Below, piece after piece: positions 1 through 8,229 of a stretch of 12,612 nt of DNA. The position numbers and the translations under genes are program-made. Below the pieces are notes generated by a model. That model saw only the letters and a program-made list of their open reading frames with translations, made no database searches and had not been told where the DNA came from. The stretch lies in contig WKLE02005306.1 of assembly GCA_014885115.2 (NCBI GenBank), positions 1 through 12,612 on the forward strand. Direction: 5' to 3'. This DNA is from Asterionellopsis glacialis (taxonomy: Eukaryota > Bacillariophyta > Plagiogrammaphyceae > Rhaphoneidales > Asterionellopsidaceae). Each line of letters starts with the position of its first letter. Position 1 is the first letter of the stretch.

Positions 1-402
1 TGTTGTGTTGTGCCGTGGTCGACATAGGCGGCATAGGGCAAATGATTCTAAATCATCTAATTCTTCTTGACAAGTTATAAATTTAATTTCTTTAAAAATG
101 TCATATTTTACCTTTGTAGCAATCTCTTTACAAGTTTGAACATCTTTTTGGTAAGTTTTAAAGTTGTCTATGTTAGTAGACTATAAAGCTTTATTAACTT
201 TTTTCAAATGTTCAATCTCATCTAACAGAGACTTATACTCATAGTGAGTATTATTCATGCTTTGTGCATTTAGAGATGTCACATACTGATTCTCTTTATG
301 GTTACCTCTGTAACATGCAGCAAGTCCTAGCACATTGGAAGATGACATTTGTTGATCAATAGTGTTTTTATGAAGTGTGACAAATGAAAAAAATTGATTC
401 AA
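1..402 (-). pseudogene. Fragment of coiled-coil accessory gene, paralogue of the gene at 4309-6384
   Basis: On the minus strand an open frame of about 73 codons ends at a TAG (181-183). The same frame then continues without a stop to the left edge of the window. The part before the stop is rich in E, K and L (YKSLLDEIEHLKK) and looks like a short coiled coil. The part after it reads KVKYDIFKEIKFI followed by an acidic stretch EELDDLE. This matches in order and spacing the KVKYTLLHSIKFL and DEFEDM segments near the end of the 5394-6035 reading frame, so the two are paralogues. I see no clear start: the frame opens just after a stop near 411, without an ATG. The frame running through the TAG argues for a recently broken or decaying gene. 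Function is unknown; DNA binding is only a guess from context. Confidence 0.5.
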
Positions 403-933
403 TAAAATTTATGAAAATGTTGAAAGAAAGTTTGGCGGCAATTCAAATTTAAAAAGTCAATGGTGTGCCATTGAACAATCATTTAACTAATGGTATGAAT
501 ATGATGTATGTAAATTGTAATGTTTCTTTTACTGTAGTGCAACTAAATTTTAATCTACTGAATGTCACTTTTGAATCATATAATGATATCTATGCACAAA
601 AATGAGTGTATTTGACATTGCCATTTATTCTCACATACCTGCACACTCTCTTTTAAAAATATATGTTGTTGTATGTAATTTGGACGTTTTTTGAATCATA
701 GCATACCCGTTTGTTGCTAGTGAATTAGACATATTCAAATCATCACATATGTACTGGTTGAAATGCCTGCCTAGTTTCTATTGTTACGTTTTTGTCTATT
801 CTATACAAAACACTACTGATTTGAACTACTAGTGTGTAAACAAGAATAAAAAACTTTTTAAATTGTAGTTCGTTTGACTGGAATATCAATACAATTTGTA
901 TCATGTGTACATGGATAAAATACATTAGCTATA
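403..933. other. AT-rich stretch without recognisable gene
   Basis: Very AT-rich. I see no reading frame with protein-like composition and no match to the gene families elsewhere in the window. A strong-looking splice donor (CAG then GTATGTGAG) lies on the minus strand near 632-650. It could belong to an upstream exon of the fragment at 1-402, but I found no convincing exon to pair with it. Confidence 0.5.
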
Positions 934-1354
934 TTCAAGATTCTGAGCACTGTCTGGGTATATTGAACAGTACTTGAATATCCAACATGAATATCAATAT
1001 TAGTACTACAGCAAAAATGTTGAACTCCAGCTTGGCAAGATCAACCCTAACTTCAATATATCTAATTATTGAAACGCCAGCACAACATTTAATTTTTGTT
1101 CAGTACATAGTAAATCTGGTAGGTTTTATATAGTTACCTGTTATCAAAATTCTGAGCACTGGCCAAATATATTGAACAGTACCAGAATATCCAACATACT
1201 TGAATATCAATACTAGTACTACGGTGAAATTTTTTTCACCAGCCCGGCAAGTTCAACGCTAACTTCAATATAGTCAATTATAGAAACACTAGCATGACAT
1301 TTCATTTTTGTCCAGTAAAATATAAATTTCGTAGGTTTCATAATGTTATGTGTT
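934..1354. repeat. Two-unit tandem repeat, period about 209-212 bp
   Basis: The first unit covers about 934-1142 and the second about 1143-1354. Both contain, in the same order, TTCTGAGCACTG, ATATTGAACAGTAC, GAATATCCAACA, TGAATATCAATA followed by TAGTACTAC, a CTAACTTCAATATA block and a CATTT-rich tail ending near GTAGGTTT. The anchor TTCTGAGCAC starts at 941 and at 1150. The units differ by many substitutions and small indels, so the duplication is old. It contains no long open frame. Confidence 0.8.
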
Positions 1355-1964
1355 ATGACTACCACTTGGAAATAAGAAAACTGGCATTTTCACGACCAAA
1401 ATCCAAGAAGGACCTCTGACAGAACACTCATACAACTCTACAACAGGTCACATAAAAAGAACACATCGACACAGGAATTCTTGATTTTTCACAACTACAT
1501 CGCTGACAACAGTTTTTTGCCAGTCAGATCAGTGAAGTTGGTTCCATCTATCCTATCACACCAATTGTCTCCTTGGTTCTTCTTTTTTCCTCATCTCTTC
1601 TTTCATTCCTCAAAGAAGATAGTGGCACTGTGCATTGTGGTTACATTGGTAAGTTCCATTGCTCATTCCCTTGTCACTTTTACGCCAGTTGTTTTTACTT
1701 GGAAAACTCTACACTACAACCAGGAAAAACAAACCAGGACGTTCTATTGAAGATTTCATCTATTTTGCAATTGCTAACAAGACAATGATACCCAGCCCCT
1801 CAAGATTTACAATGCCTACAATCTCTTTGCAGTAGGTCTTGCCTTGTGTTTCTACAAGTTTCATATCTATCAGAGTTGTTTACTTCTAAAGAACAAATCA
1901 AGGGTCTTTGTTGAAGCCTGATTAATCTTCAAAGACAATTCCAGAGTCCAATAGAGATCTCTGG
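1355..1964. other. Non-coding or unrecognised stretch between the two satellite blocks
   Basis: Two overlapping plus-strand frames (about 1481-1750 and 1573-1788) are open but have skewed composition, with runs of F, S and H from a pyrimidine-rich tract. One has several cysteines (HCGYIGKFHC, SFPCHFYASC), yet it has no start codon I trust and no relation to any other gene here. I do not call a gene. Confidence 0.4.
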
Positions 1965-2382
1965 AGGATCCAGGAATTTCGAGAAAACAGGTGACAGACA
2001 GACTATTTAGTCAATAATCAGCCGTTACAGAACGCTTTCCCGCGCCAGTTGGCTTTTGATTCCGGTCCTCTGTCAACAACAGACGGCAAACAATACCGGG
2101 AACTTCAGAGGATCCGGGAATTTTGAGAAAACGGGTGACAGGAAGATCGTTTAGTCAAGAAATCAGCTGTTACAGAACGCTTTCCACGCGCCAGTCGGCT
2201 TTTGATTCCGGTTGTCTGTCAAGGACAGATAGAAAAACAATACTGGAACTTCTAAGGATCCAGGAATTTTGAGAAAACGGTTAAAAAATAAACAATATAC
2301 TACATAATGTCATTGAATATATGCATAACATGCCAGCTGGCTTCCACTCCGACCAACTGTGTACAAGAGACAGAAAAACTCG
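1965..2382. repeat. Three-unit tandem repeat, period about 145 bp, CpG-rich
   Basis: Units begin with AGGATCC at 1965, 2109 and 2255. The first two are close copies. They share GGAATTT-GAGAAAAC, GTGACAG, TTTAGTCAA, GTTACAGAACGCTTTCC, CGCGCCAGT, GGCTTTTGATTCCGGT and a TCTGTCAA ... ACAGA tail. The third keeps the AGGATCCAGGAATTTTGAG head and a diverged tail (GCCAGCTGGCTT ... TCCG ... GACAGAAAAAC, to about 2382), but its middle differs. The first two units hold about eight CpGs each, far more than nearby DNA. The block lies about 350 bp upstream of the gene at 2727. Confidence 0.85.
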
Positions 2383-2386
2383 CACC

Positions 2387-2409
2387 ACTTTTTCCAAAAT
2401 GGAAAAAGT
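2387..2409. repeat. Short perfect inverted repeat (hairpin)
   Basis: ACTTTTTCCA at 2387-2396 and TGGAAAAAGT at 2400-2409 are perfect reverse complements with a 3-base loop. The right arm is also the start of the adjacent 31-bp direct repeat. Confidence 0.75.
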
Positions 2410-2457
2410 AACTCTGTACTTTTGCTATTTTGGAAAAAGTAACTCTATACTTTCGCT
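2400..2457. repeat. Direct repeat, period 31 bp
   Basis: TGGAAAAAGTAACTCTGTAC at 2400 recurs as TGGAAAAAGTAACTCTATAC at 2431. Each copy is followed by TTT, one variable base, GCT. It adjoins the ~145-bp repeat block and the hairpin, so the region may be a clustered cis-acting or subterminal transposon sequence. That role is inferred only from clustering. Confidence 0.75.
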
Positions 2458-2726
2458 AATGATTTAAATATTTACTTTGGTTCATTTTTATTTTGGGGGG
2501 ACAGTAGAGTCACTCACCCACCCTCGCAACCAAAGATTTAAGAAAAGGAGGACGGTCTGTTGTGAAATATTTTAAGATGGTGGGTTGGTTGACGTGGTTG
2601 GGAACAGGAAGTGCAGATGTGTTAAAAGGTTTGTGCTGTAAAGTTAGTGAAGCTACTTTATAAACCATACCAATGGCAACACAACAATCAATCAAATAGT
2701 GCTTTATTATAAATAGATAATAGGAA
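2458..2726. other. Upstream region of the gene at 2727 with one 28-codon ORF
   Basis: The main item is a short ATG-started frame at 2577-2663 on the plus strand, beginning MVGWLTWLGTG and ending VSEATL, in the same phase as the gene at 2727 but separated by stops. An AT-rich TATAAATA lies at about 2709-2716, only about 11 bases before the ATG at 2727, which is too close for an ordinary TATA box with a 5' leader. I treat neither as established. Confidence 0.3.
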
Positions 2727-3712
2727 ATGAATGCGTCGAAAGTGTTGAAATATGCCAGGTGGATTGTTGTCAAACTACAAAAAGAAAAAGGGGAAACAGC
2801 ACCATTATATGAAATTGATGATAAAAAGGTTCTTCAGAATTTTGATGATGCAAAAGATGAACAAGATCAAAAGGCTAAAGAGGACCCTGAATATAGGGAA
2901 CTGGATAAAGATGAATTGTTTGATTTGGTATGTAAGAATTACTTCAAAAATCAGTTGGTTGAGTACAATCAAGACAGAAGAGATCCATCCATAAAAAATA
3001 GGAAACCCCAGCTAGCTTACAGAAGCTTCAAGGAAATGAATGATGATTTCAATAGAGGAATACAGGATTGGGCACATCCAGATAGGGCAGAACAGTTCTC
3101 ACAGTATGAAATCAATAAGAACAAACAACGGTTGGAGAGAGACCTAAATAGGTTCAACCAGATGCTTTGAGATGAGACCTTTTTTCATGACTTAACAAAT
3201 ATGGTCAAACTGAAATATGTTCCAGCAAAATTTATCAAGCATAGAAACAAAATAGGAAGATTACTGGTGGCTGCTCACTCTGTAGGTATGCAAAAGAATG
3301 GTAGAAAAGATTTAATGGGACAAGAGTGGGTTAATGAGAAAATACTACCATCAGTTGTTGAATATCTGAAAAACAATGCTACTCTTATGTTTAGACTTCC
3401 TGTAGGGTCAGATAGAAACAAAATGATTTCCAAGGCTTTGCCAACTGTAGAATCTTTTTTTAGAAGTAAAAAATCAAAACTAGCTATTTCTAAGCATACA
3501 TCATCTCAAGGACCACTACCAGAAAGATGGATACCACCACCAAGACCAAAGTAAGATTCATCTAAAAAGATGGTGAACAAACATGTGTTTACTCAAGCTT
3601 TGCAAGTTGTTTGTATCATCAAGGCAAGGAAAACTTTGCAGAATTCTTGACAACTAAAGAGAGATTGTACAATGACTTCATCAGAATGCAAATCCTGGTC
3701 ACTCCTGAATAG
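2727..3712 (+). pseudogene. Truncated gene: domain X plus first (Cys) half of a cysteine-peptidase-like domain
   Basis: The frame starts at the ATG at 2727 (a stop lies just before, at 2721) and runs to 3554 with one in-frame TGA at 3168-3170. After a frameshift it continues at 3569-3712. The first half is acidic and helical with KDELFDLVCKNYF. Next come YVPAKF, QEWVNEKILP and a proline-rich end near LPERWIPPPRPK. The shifted part contains QTCVYSSFASCLYHQG, with the candidate nucleophile Cys at 3584-3586. All these landmarks recur in order in the gene ending at 10876 (LLESLREQYF, YVPARK, TEWVNEN, CTCVFSSFASCL), so the two are paralogues. This copy lacks the downstream H-A and F-D-S-N part and stops at a TAG at 3710-3712. 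The motif recalls C39- or OTU-like cysteine peptidases, but the family is not established. It is a broken gene, missing at least its 3' end. Confidence 0.6.
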
Positions 3713-4308
3713 ATTTTATGTGACCCTAGTAACAAAATTTAAGTCAATAATTCCAACAAAAAAAAATTGTCTCTTCAAGTCACCAGTCACGTAAATTTTG
3801 TGGTACAGTCAAAAAATTAATGCCAGCCCGTCATATGAATATTTTCTCAAATCGACATTTTTCTTTTTGCGTGCCAAATTTATTTTTGTACCCGACTTGC
3901 CCAAAACATTGCATTCCTTACCATCAAAAATTTACAGACTCACTTAAAAATTTGCACCAACTGACATAAAAAATTGTCAACTTGGCTTAATAAACAAAAA
4001 CAGACTGACAAAAAAATGTACTCTGATCCTTGCAAAAGTGTAGCAGTCACAAAAAATATTTTACACAATCAATCAAAAAAGGTTTCTGGTTCATTCCCAA
4101 AAATGGTCTTACAGAGAAAAAAATTGCAAAAACGAGTGCATTTGATGAAATAAATAATTTACTACTGCAGCAATGTGAAATTGATAAGACAAATAAATTT
4201 TTGCTTTTGGGTAAAAAACCAAGTGACTGATTCATATAAAAAACTCACTAGAAATATTTTTAATTAAACTAAACATTATTTTTTTGAAGGAATGCACTCT
4301 TTCACAAC
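3713..4308. other. Unrecognised AT-rich spacer
   Basis: I see no recognisable gene. A 66-codon plus-strand frame at 4030-4230 is lysine- and phenylalanine-rich, resembles nothing here, and is mirrored by an equally open minus frame, so it is probably chance. An AATAAA at about 3989-3994 could serve as a poly(A) signal for the plus-strand gene, but the distance from its last coding base (about 280) and the AT-richness make this weak. Confidence 0.4.
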
Positions 4309-4620
4309 TTAAACAGCAGCACTATGCAATGATTTATGTCTAGCCCTTTTGGCATAAGACTTTGTCTCCAGTATTTCTTCCTGTTCAGAATCTTCCTCAT
4401 AGTCTTTGTATCGTTTTCTGTTGTTGATATTGTTGCTGTTGTTTTGGTTGTGGAAGTTGATATTATTTTCTGTGTTTTCCTGAGTCGTTTGCTCATATGC
4501 TTCCATGCTCTTAGTAAATTCTTCTTCCATCTCTTTTGTTGGATCAAAGAGACAAATCTCTTTCCTTTTCTGAACATCTGGACCTTGTCTCTTTGCCCTG
4601 CTCTTCCTTTTCCAAATCAC
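4309..4620 (-). other. Asn-rich charged C-terminal tail of the accessory gene
   Basis: About 100 codons open on the minus strand. It starts basic (KRKSRAKRQ), then has an acidic helix (EMEEEFTKSMEAYEQ), an Asn-rich run (NQNNSNNINN), an acidic patch (YEEDSEQEE) and a basic end (AKRARHK) resembling a nuclear localisation signal. It follows the GW segment in the gene's order but in another frame. The plus-strand frame over the same bases, full of F, V and L, is its antisense shadow. Confidence 0.5.
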
Positions 4621-4628
4621 TGCACATC

Positions 4629-4948
4629 TTACCGCTTGTTGAAGGTTTTACCTACATTTGATTTCCTGTTCTTTATTAAATGATAAACTAGTTTATTGTA
4701 TCTCTGTAGTCCTGCCAATTTCCAACCATCAAAAGAGGAATTACCTTCTCTCTCATCATTTGTGTATCTTGACTTGATTTGTTTTTTAGCTTTGCAACAA
4801 CAATTTGCTGATCATGGATTTGTTTTCACTTGTTCCATCCATTTTCAAGTACTATCAAACCAAAAGCTTCATCAGAATAACTTACCAGCTCACTAATTGG
4901 ATGAATCTCCCTGATAATTCTTTTCCATTTGATCCTGCCAATAACACA
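4629..4948 (-). other. SDEAF / YT-GW domain of the accessory gene
   Basis: Two minus-strand frames abut. The first (4948-4826) reads IGRIKWKRIIREI then ELVSYSDEAFGLIVLENGW. The second (4778-4629) reads RYTNDEREG, FDGWKLAGLQRYNKLV, HLIKNRK and TFNKR. Together they fit a pattern I recall from transposon-associated proteins of protists and invertebrates: D-E-A-F-x-x-x-x-x-E-N, then Y-T, then G-W ... G-x-x-R-[FY]-N. One frameshift separates the halves (between 4826 and 4778). No catalytic residues are evident; the conserved aromatic and basic residues would suit nucleic-acid or protein binding, which is a guess. Confidence 0.5.
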
Positions 4949-5039
4949 TCTGAAAATGCAGTCATAAAAAAGTATTATCAATCATTTTCATTTTCTCTCA
5001 TCTCCAAAACGTCTTCCAAAGTAATATTTGGGTAACCAT

Positions 5040-5259
5040 CTTGTAAAAGCCAAAGACAACAACAACAACAACAATGTTAGAATTGTGAACGTTGAAATAT
5101 TAGTTCCTCAATGAAACAACGTTAGAATTGTAAACATTAAAATATTTAGTATCTCAATAAATGTGCTTACCTTAAAAAAGTAACATAAAACAAACAAACA
5201 AATTATACAAAGTTAAAACAAACAAAATAATTAATTACATAATTTTTTCTTCTTCTTAC
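5040..5259 (-). other. Spliceosomal intron of the accessory gene
   Basis: On the minus strand AACAAAG is followed by the donor GTAAGAAG (from 5259). The acceptor is a T-rich tract ending TTTGGCTTTTACAG-like as TTTACAAG, with AG at 5041-5040. Splicing joins AAC AAA G to AT GGT TAC CCA, giving NKDGYPNITLEDVLEM in the phase of the 5467-5285 frame. The intron is 220 bp, AT-rich, and holds a CAA run plus a 45-bp tandem duplication. The clean phase match is the main support; no transcript evidence is available. Confidence 0.6.
5057..5161. repeat. CAA microsatellite followed by a 45-bp tandem duplication
   Basis: A (CAA)n run of about six units lies at 5057-5074. It is followed by two units sharing GTTAGAATTGT-AAC-TT-AAATATT and CTCAAT, starting at 5076 and 5121 (period 45). 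All of it lies inside the proposed intron. On the minus strand the CAA run supplies part of the polypyrimidine-like tract near the acceptor. Confidence 0.75.
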
Positions 5260-5393
5260 CTTTGTTTACCATTGTGTCTCTATTTCACTTAAGGTTTTTG
5301 TCCAACTGCAAAGATGTTGTTTCATCTAGGTCGATTTCTGAGTTTTGAAACATAATAAGAACCTGATTTTGAATTGAACTTTGCTCATCTGCC

Positions 5394-6035
5394 CTACATG
5401 AATTTAAAGCTGTCAATATTCTTGAATTTTGTCTTCTCCCAACGCAAACTGCCAAATGCTTTGTCATTGCTCATATCTTCAAATTCATCCAATGATTTTA
5501 AAAATTTAATAGAATGAAGCAATGTGTACTTTACCTTTTTTTGAACATCTGTAGCTACGCCAAGGTCCACTTTGACTGGCATCTGTTGTGCTAAATTATT
5601 TTGAATAAGTTGTTCTTTTTCCTTGGTAATTTTTTCAAGCTTGCATTGTAAATGCTCATACTCTTCTACAGTGCGATAACCAGAACCAGAATTTGAACTA
5701 GAACTGATACTTTCTCTGTCTAACAATACTGACTGTTTGTCGTACAATACTAATGATGTAAGCACCATGCCTTGGTTGCTTTGATAACAAACCGGAGGGC
5801 TTCTGACGTGTTTGTTTGCATTGTGCTTTGCTTTTGTGTAATATTGTGTGGCTTGTCTTTGACAAAATGTTTCCTGGCATGCCAATAATGGTGAGACACT
5901 AGCTGCTCTTACTTCTTGTAGGTATTCAGCCTTTAATAAAAAAAATATTTTTTCTATGTATTTTAAATCATTGTTCTTCTCCAAAAAATCAGGTGCAGCC
6001 AGTCTAATTCTTTTTTTTTCTTCTTTTTTTTGCAT
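5394..6035 (-). other. Central coiled-coil frame of the accessory gene
   Basis: This is the longest uninterrupted minus-strand frame (213 codons from the ATG at 6035-6033). Residues 1-40 are basic, then helical. Residues 54-90 hold several Cys and His (CQETFCQR, CYQSNQ). Residues 111-119 are Ser-rich. Residues 121-150 form a heptad-like coiled coil (EEYEHLQCKLEKITKEKEQL). Residues 167-190 carry KVKYTLLHSIKFL and DEFEDM, shared with the fragment at 1-402. The frame also stays open upstream of the ATG into IIGCLVEP, after two stops, so this ATG may not be the real start. The 3' end shifts into the 5467-5285 frame. Confidence 0.55.
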
Positions 6036-6384
6036 AGGCTCAACAAGACATCCAATAATGGCAATGTTTCACTGCACTGTCTAAGCAACTGCATCCTCTT
6101 TATTTTTCAAGTCGACATTATTCTGATTTGCCAATAATCTTTTTTCTCTTCAGAACGATATTACAAGGCTTTTCCTCAGCACAGTCTTTGCCAGAACTAA
6201 CAAGTTTCTGTCTGTTGTAGTTGCTGGATCTCAGCTCAAAGGGCATCCTGCTAATGCATAGCTGTTGCAAACTTGGGTTCTCTGTTTTGTAGGCATTTGT
6301 TTCAAGCTGCTCTTGAGACATTCAATTGCAGGAATCGATTGTTTTTACAGCATTGATCCTTGACCTGGATTTGACCTTTTTCAT

Positions 6385-6526
6385 CTATTCTGTTTTGGGA
6401 CACACTTATTGTTCTCATTACATTATATCATGATTTGTTTAATAAGTGGATAGGAGCTAGACTCTGTTAACTTCAATATTGTTAATCTAACCACCATTGC
6501 TGGATTCAAGTATTTTTCAGGGCAGA
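6385..6526. promoter_or_regulatory. Divergent intergenic spacer, possible shared promoter
   Basis: About 140 bp separates the candidate ATG of the minus-strand accessory gene (6384) from the first in-frame ATG of the plus-strand gene (6527). It is AT-rich and contains ATTATATCATG near 6422. The divergent arrangement suggests a shared promoter. However, a TTTTTCAG just before 6521 could instead be a splice acceptor, in which case the plus gene starts further upstream. Confidence 0.3.
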
Positions 6527-7572
6527 ATGAAAATTCTCAATGATCTACTAACAAGTTGCCCTTTAACTACTAGACTTTTGTCTTCCAAGGCACAGACCTC
6601 CAAGAATTTTTTTTTAAATATTTCTCTTCAAGAGTTGGTGAATTTGAAATCCGATGAGCTAATTGTTAAGCCATTCATTCAATATTAATTTGGTTGAAGA
6701 AAACCAAGATTTGTTTTATCTTTTGTCCAAACCAAATATTATTTAAAGCATAACAAGGCTCACAAAGACAATTCTGGAGATATTCCAGAGCAACTTGACG
6801 AAATCATCTACAACAAAGATTTGGAATTCTTCAAAACAATCTTTGATGGTGATGAACAAGACTGGATCAAACAGAGTTTGAACTGCTCCGGGTTGATCAT
6901 TCCTCATGGGACAACAGATCCCAAAAACTCTGGTGATCCCAAATATGTTTTTACTCATACCAATATAGTTGGTTACATTGCTTACTTTTCTATGGACTCC
7001 AGTAGCTTCATCAACTTGTTAGCATCAAACACAGAGACAAGACCTAATGTAATCATCCAAATGTTTTGTCAAAACATCAAGAAGTTCTGAAAAAAAGAAA
7101 AGTTTCCAATCATACCTCAAGAATGAAGAATTTTTGAAATTCTGGTGTCAAAAGCCTTTGTCAGGCTTTTGTTGGTTGAGTAAACCTTTTTGAACAAGCA
7201 CTTAATCTAACTGCTTATAAACATTTGGACCTGTTTGCTCAGATCTCCCATAGACTTCAAATTGTTTGGCAGTTCTACAATTGCAACAAATTTATTGAAA
7301 TTTACAAGGAAGAACTTGATCTTAAAGATTCCGCAACTGCCAAAAATCTTGTTAGAAAAAGGACATCAAGTTGGAACTAGAAAAATTGTTGCTAGATGAT
7401 TTATATGAACATTGTTTTTGGGAAAAGTTTGAAGAGGCTAAATATGATGGGTGTGTAAATGATGCATGTTACCTCCATGATGTTAATTATTCAAACTACA
7501 AGATCTGATGATATTAGTCCAACAGATGCAGCCATTTTTTGAGCTGTACAAGTGGCCAGCCAACTTGAAATA
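6527..7572 (+). pseudogene. Helical N-terminal region of the PHD/protease gene
   Basis: Six short frames follow each other: MKILNDLLTSCPLTTRLL (6527-6688), NLVEENQDLFYLLSKPN (6681-6746), a longer piece with FDGDEQDWIKQSLN, LIIPHGTTD and FTHTNIVGYIAYF (6746-7090), SYLKNEEFLKFWCQKPL (7086-7193), LFEQALNLTAYKHLDLF and HRLQIVWQFYNCNKF (7180-7380), and LELEKLLLDDLYEHCFWEKF (7353-7508). A last piece, LVQQMQPFFELYKWPANLK, ends at a TAA at 7571-7573 that is in phase with the zinc fingers. The composition is that of a folded helical protein, not random sequence. I do not recognise the family. At least five frameshifts interrupt it. Confidence 0.45.
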
Positions 7573-7573
7573 A

Positions 7574-8229
7574 GGTATTGAACAAGTAACACTATCAGCT
7601 TTAAAACCACTACCTTCAGGAAAGCAAAGCAGTGATAGTGATGTAACTTTTGTTTGTGGCAGCTGTGAAAAATCTGATAATCAAGTTCACCCAGACCTGA
7701 AATGTTTGTACTGTTTACAGCCCTGCCATGTCAAATGCTGTATGTACTTGGATGATGAAGATACAAATTGTGCAAGATGGTTACTTGGTTTCATAGCTGA
7801 TGTGGAACAGCATCCCAAGATTGTTGTTTGTGAGAGTTGTGATAATGAAAGAGTTGCTCCAAATTTCTGTCATTGTAGAATAACTTCTCAATTTGACAGT
7901 GATAAAGAAATTGTTGATGTACTCTGCCAATCTCCCCACACACATTTTTATGGAGGAAAAATCCTCAAATGCATAGGCTGTGGGGAAACAAGTCATTCAA
8001 CCTGCATCAAGTGAGTTCCAGAAAAAAGGAAGAAAAGCCGAAAAGGAAGAAAAGCTCCTTTTTACATGCTCCTTTCTGTTTATCCTGTGAGCATCAATAC
8101 TGTTATCCTGGTGATCGTCAGATCCAAGAATTGAATCATTCTTTAAAAGCAGGTATTCAAGACATCTCCAAGAAATCTTTTGCTAGCAACCGTTATCCTA
8201 AGATTGATAAAAAAATGGCTATCACTTAG
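7574..8229 (+). pseudogene. Tandem PHD-type zinc fingers
   Basis: The frame after the TAA at 7571-7573 reads to 8014, then shifts to the 7969-8229 frame. Finger 1 is C-x2-C (CGSC), C-x2-C (CLYC), H-x2-C (CHVKC) and C-x2-C (CESC), which is the C4HC3 PHD pattern with a long loop before the last pair. Finger 2 is C-x-C (CHC), C-x2-C (CIGC), H-x2-C (HSTC) and, after the frameshift and a Lys-rich insert, C-x2-C (CLSC). PHD fingers usually read histone H3 tails. In a transposon protein they could steer insertion or chromatin contact, but that is inference. The second finger has a tighter first pair than usual. The frameshift at about 8012 splits finger 2, so this copy cannot make it intact. Confidence 0.65.

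Larger units (their letters stand above)
4309..6384 (-). pseudogene. Decayed transposon accessory gene: coiled coil, VKY/IKF domain, SDEAF/GW domain, Asn-rich tail
   Basis: This is a series of minus-strand frames that read in a consistent order. The best start is the ATG at 6384-6382, preceded by a stop and followed by a basic segment. An in-frame TGA precedes the next ATG (6321). The pieces are: N-terminal region (6384-6118), long middle frame with coiled coil (6035-5394), short frame (5467-5270), a 220-bp intron (5259-5040), then an exon carrying NITLEDVLEM, SDEAFGLIVLEN, YTNDEREG and FDGWKLAGLQRYN, and finally a charged Asn-rich tail ending at 4309. I recall SDEAF ... LEN followed by YT ... 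GW ... G ... RFN as a pattern seen in uncharacterised proteins linked to eukaryotic DNA transposons; the function is unknown. It starts divergently from the PHD/protease gene, which suggests one element with a shared promoter region. There are at least three frameshifts or stops, so I call it a pseudogene. Confidence 0.55.

Noticed and set aside
458..473. Palindrome CAATGG-TGTG-CCATTG
   Set aside because: Six-base arms are expected by chance in a window this long, and nothing nearby supports a role.
1481..1788. Plus-strand frames with a hydrophobic segment and several cysteines
   Set aside because: Composition follows a pyrimidine-rich tract, the two frames overlap, no trustworthy start and no relation to any family I know.
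2727..3554. Read-through or selenocysteine use of the single TGA at 3168
   Set aside because: All other genes here have mixed TAG, TAA and TGA interruptions plus frameshifts, so decay explains the TGA; I see no clear selenocysteine-insertion hairpin downstream.
4632..4643. Minus-strand GGTAAGATGTGCAG as a tiny intron near 4625-4632
   Set aside because: The interval between donor and acceptor would be far too short to splice; a small frameshift is simpler.
4336..4683. Plus-strand frame rich in F, V, L and I that looks like a membrane protein
   Set aside because: It is the antisense of the charged Asn-rich minus-strand tail; hydrophobicity arises from the complement of Lys, Glu and Asn codons.
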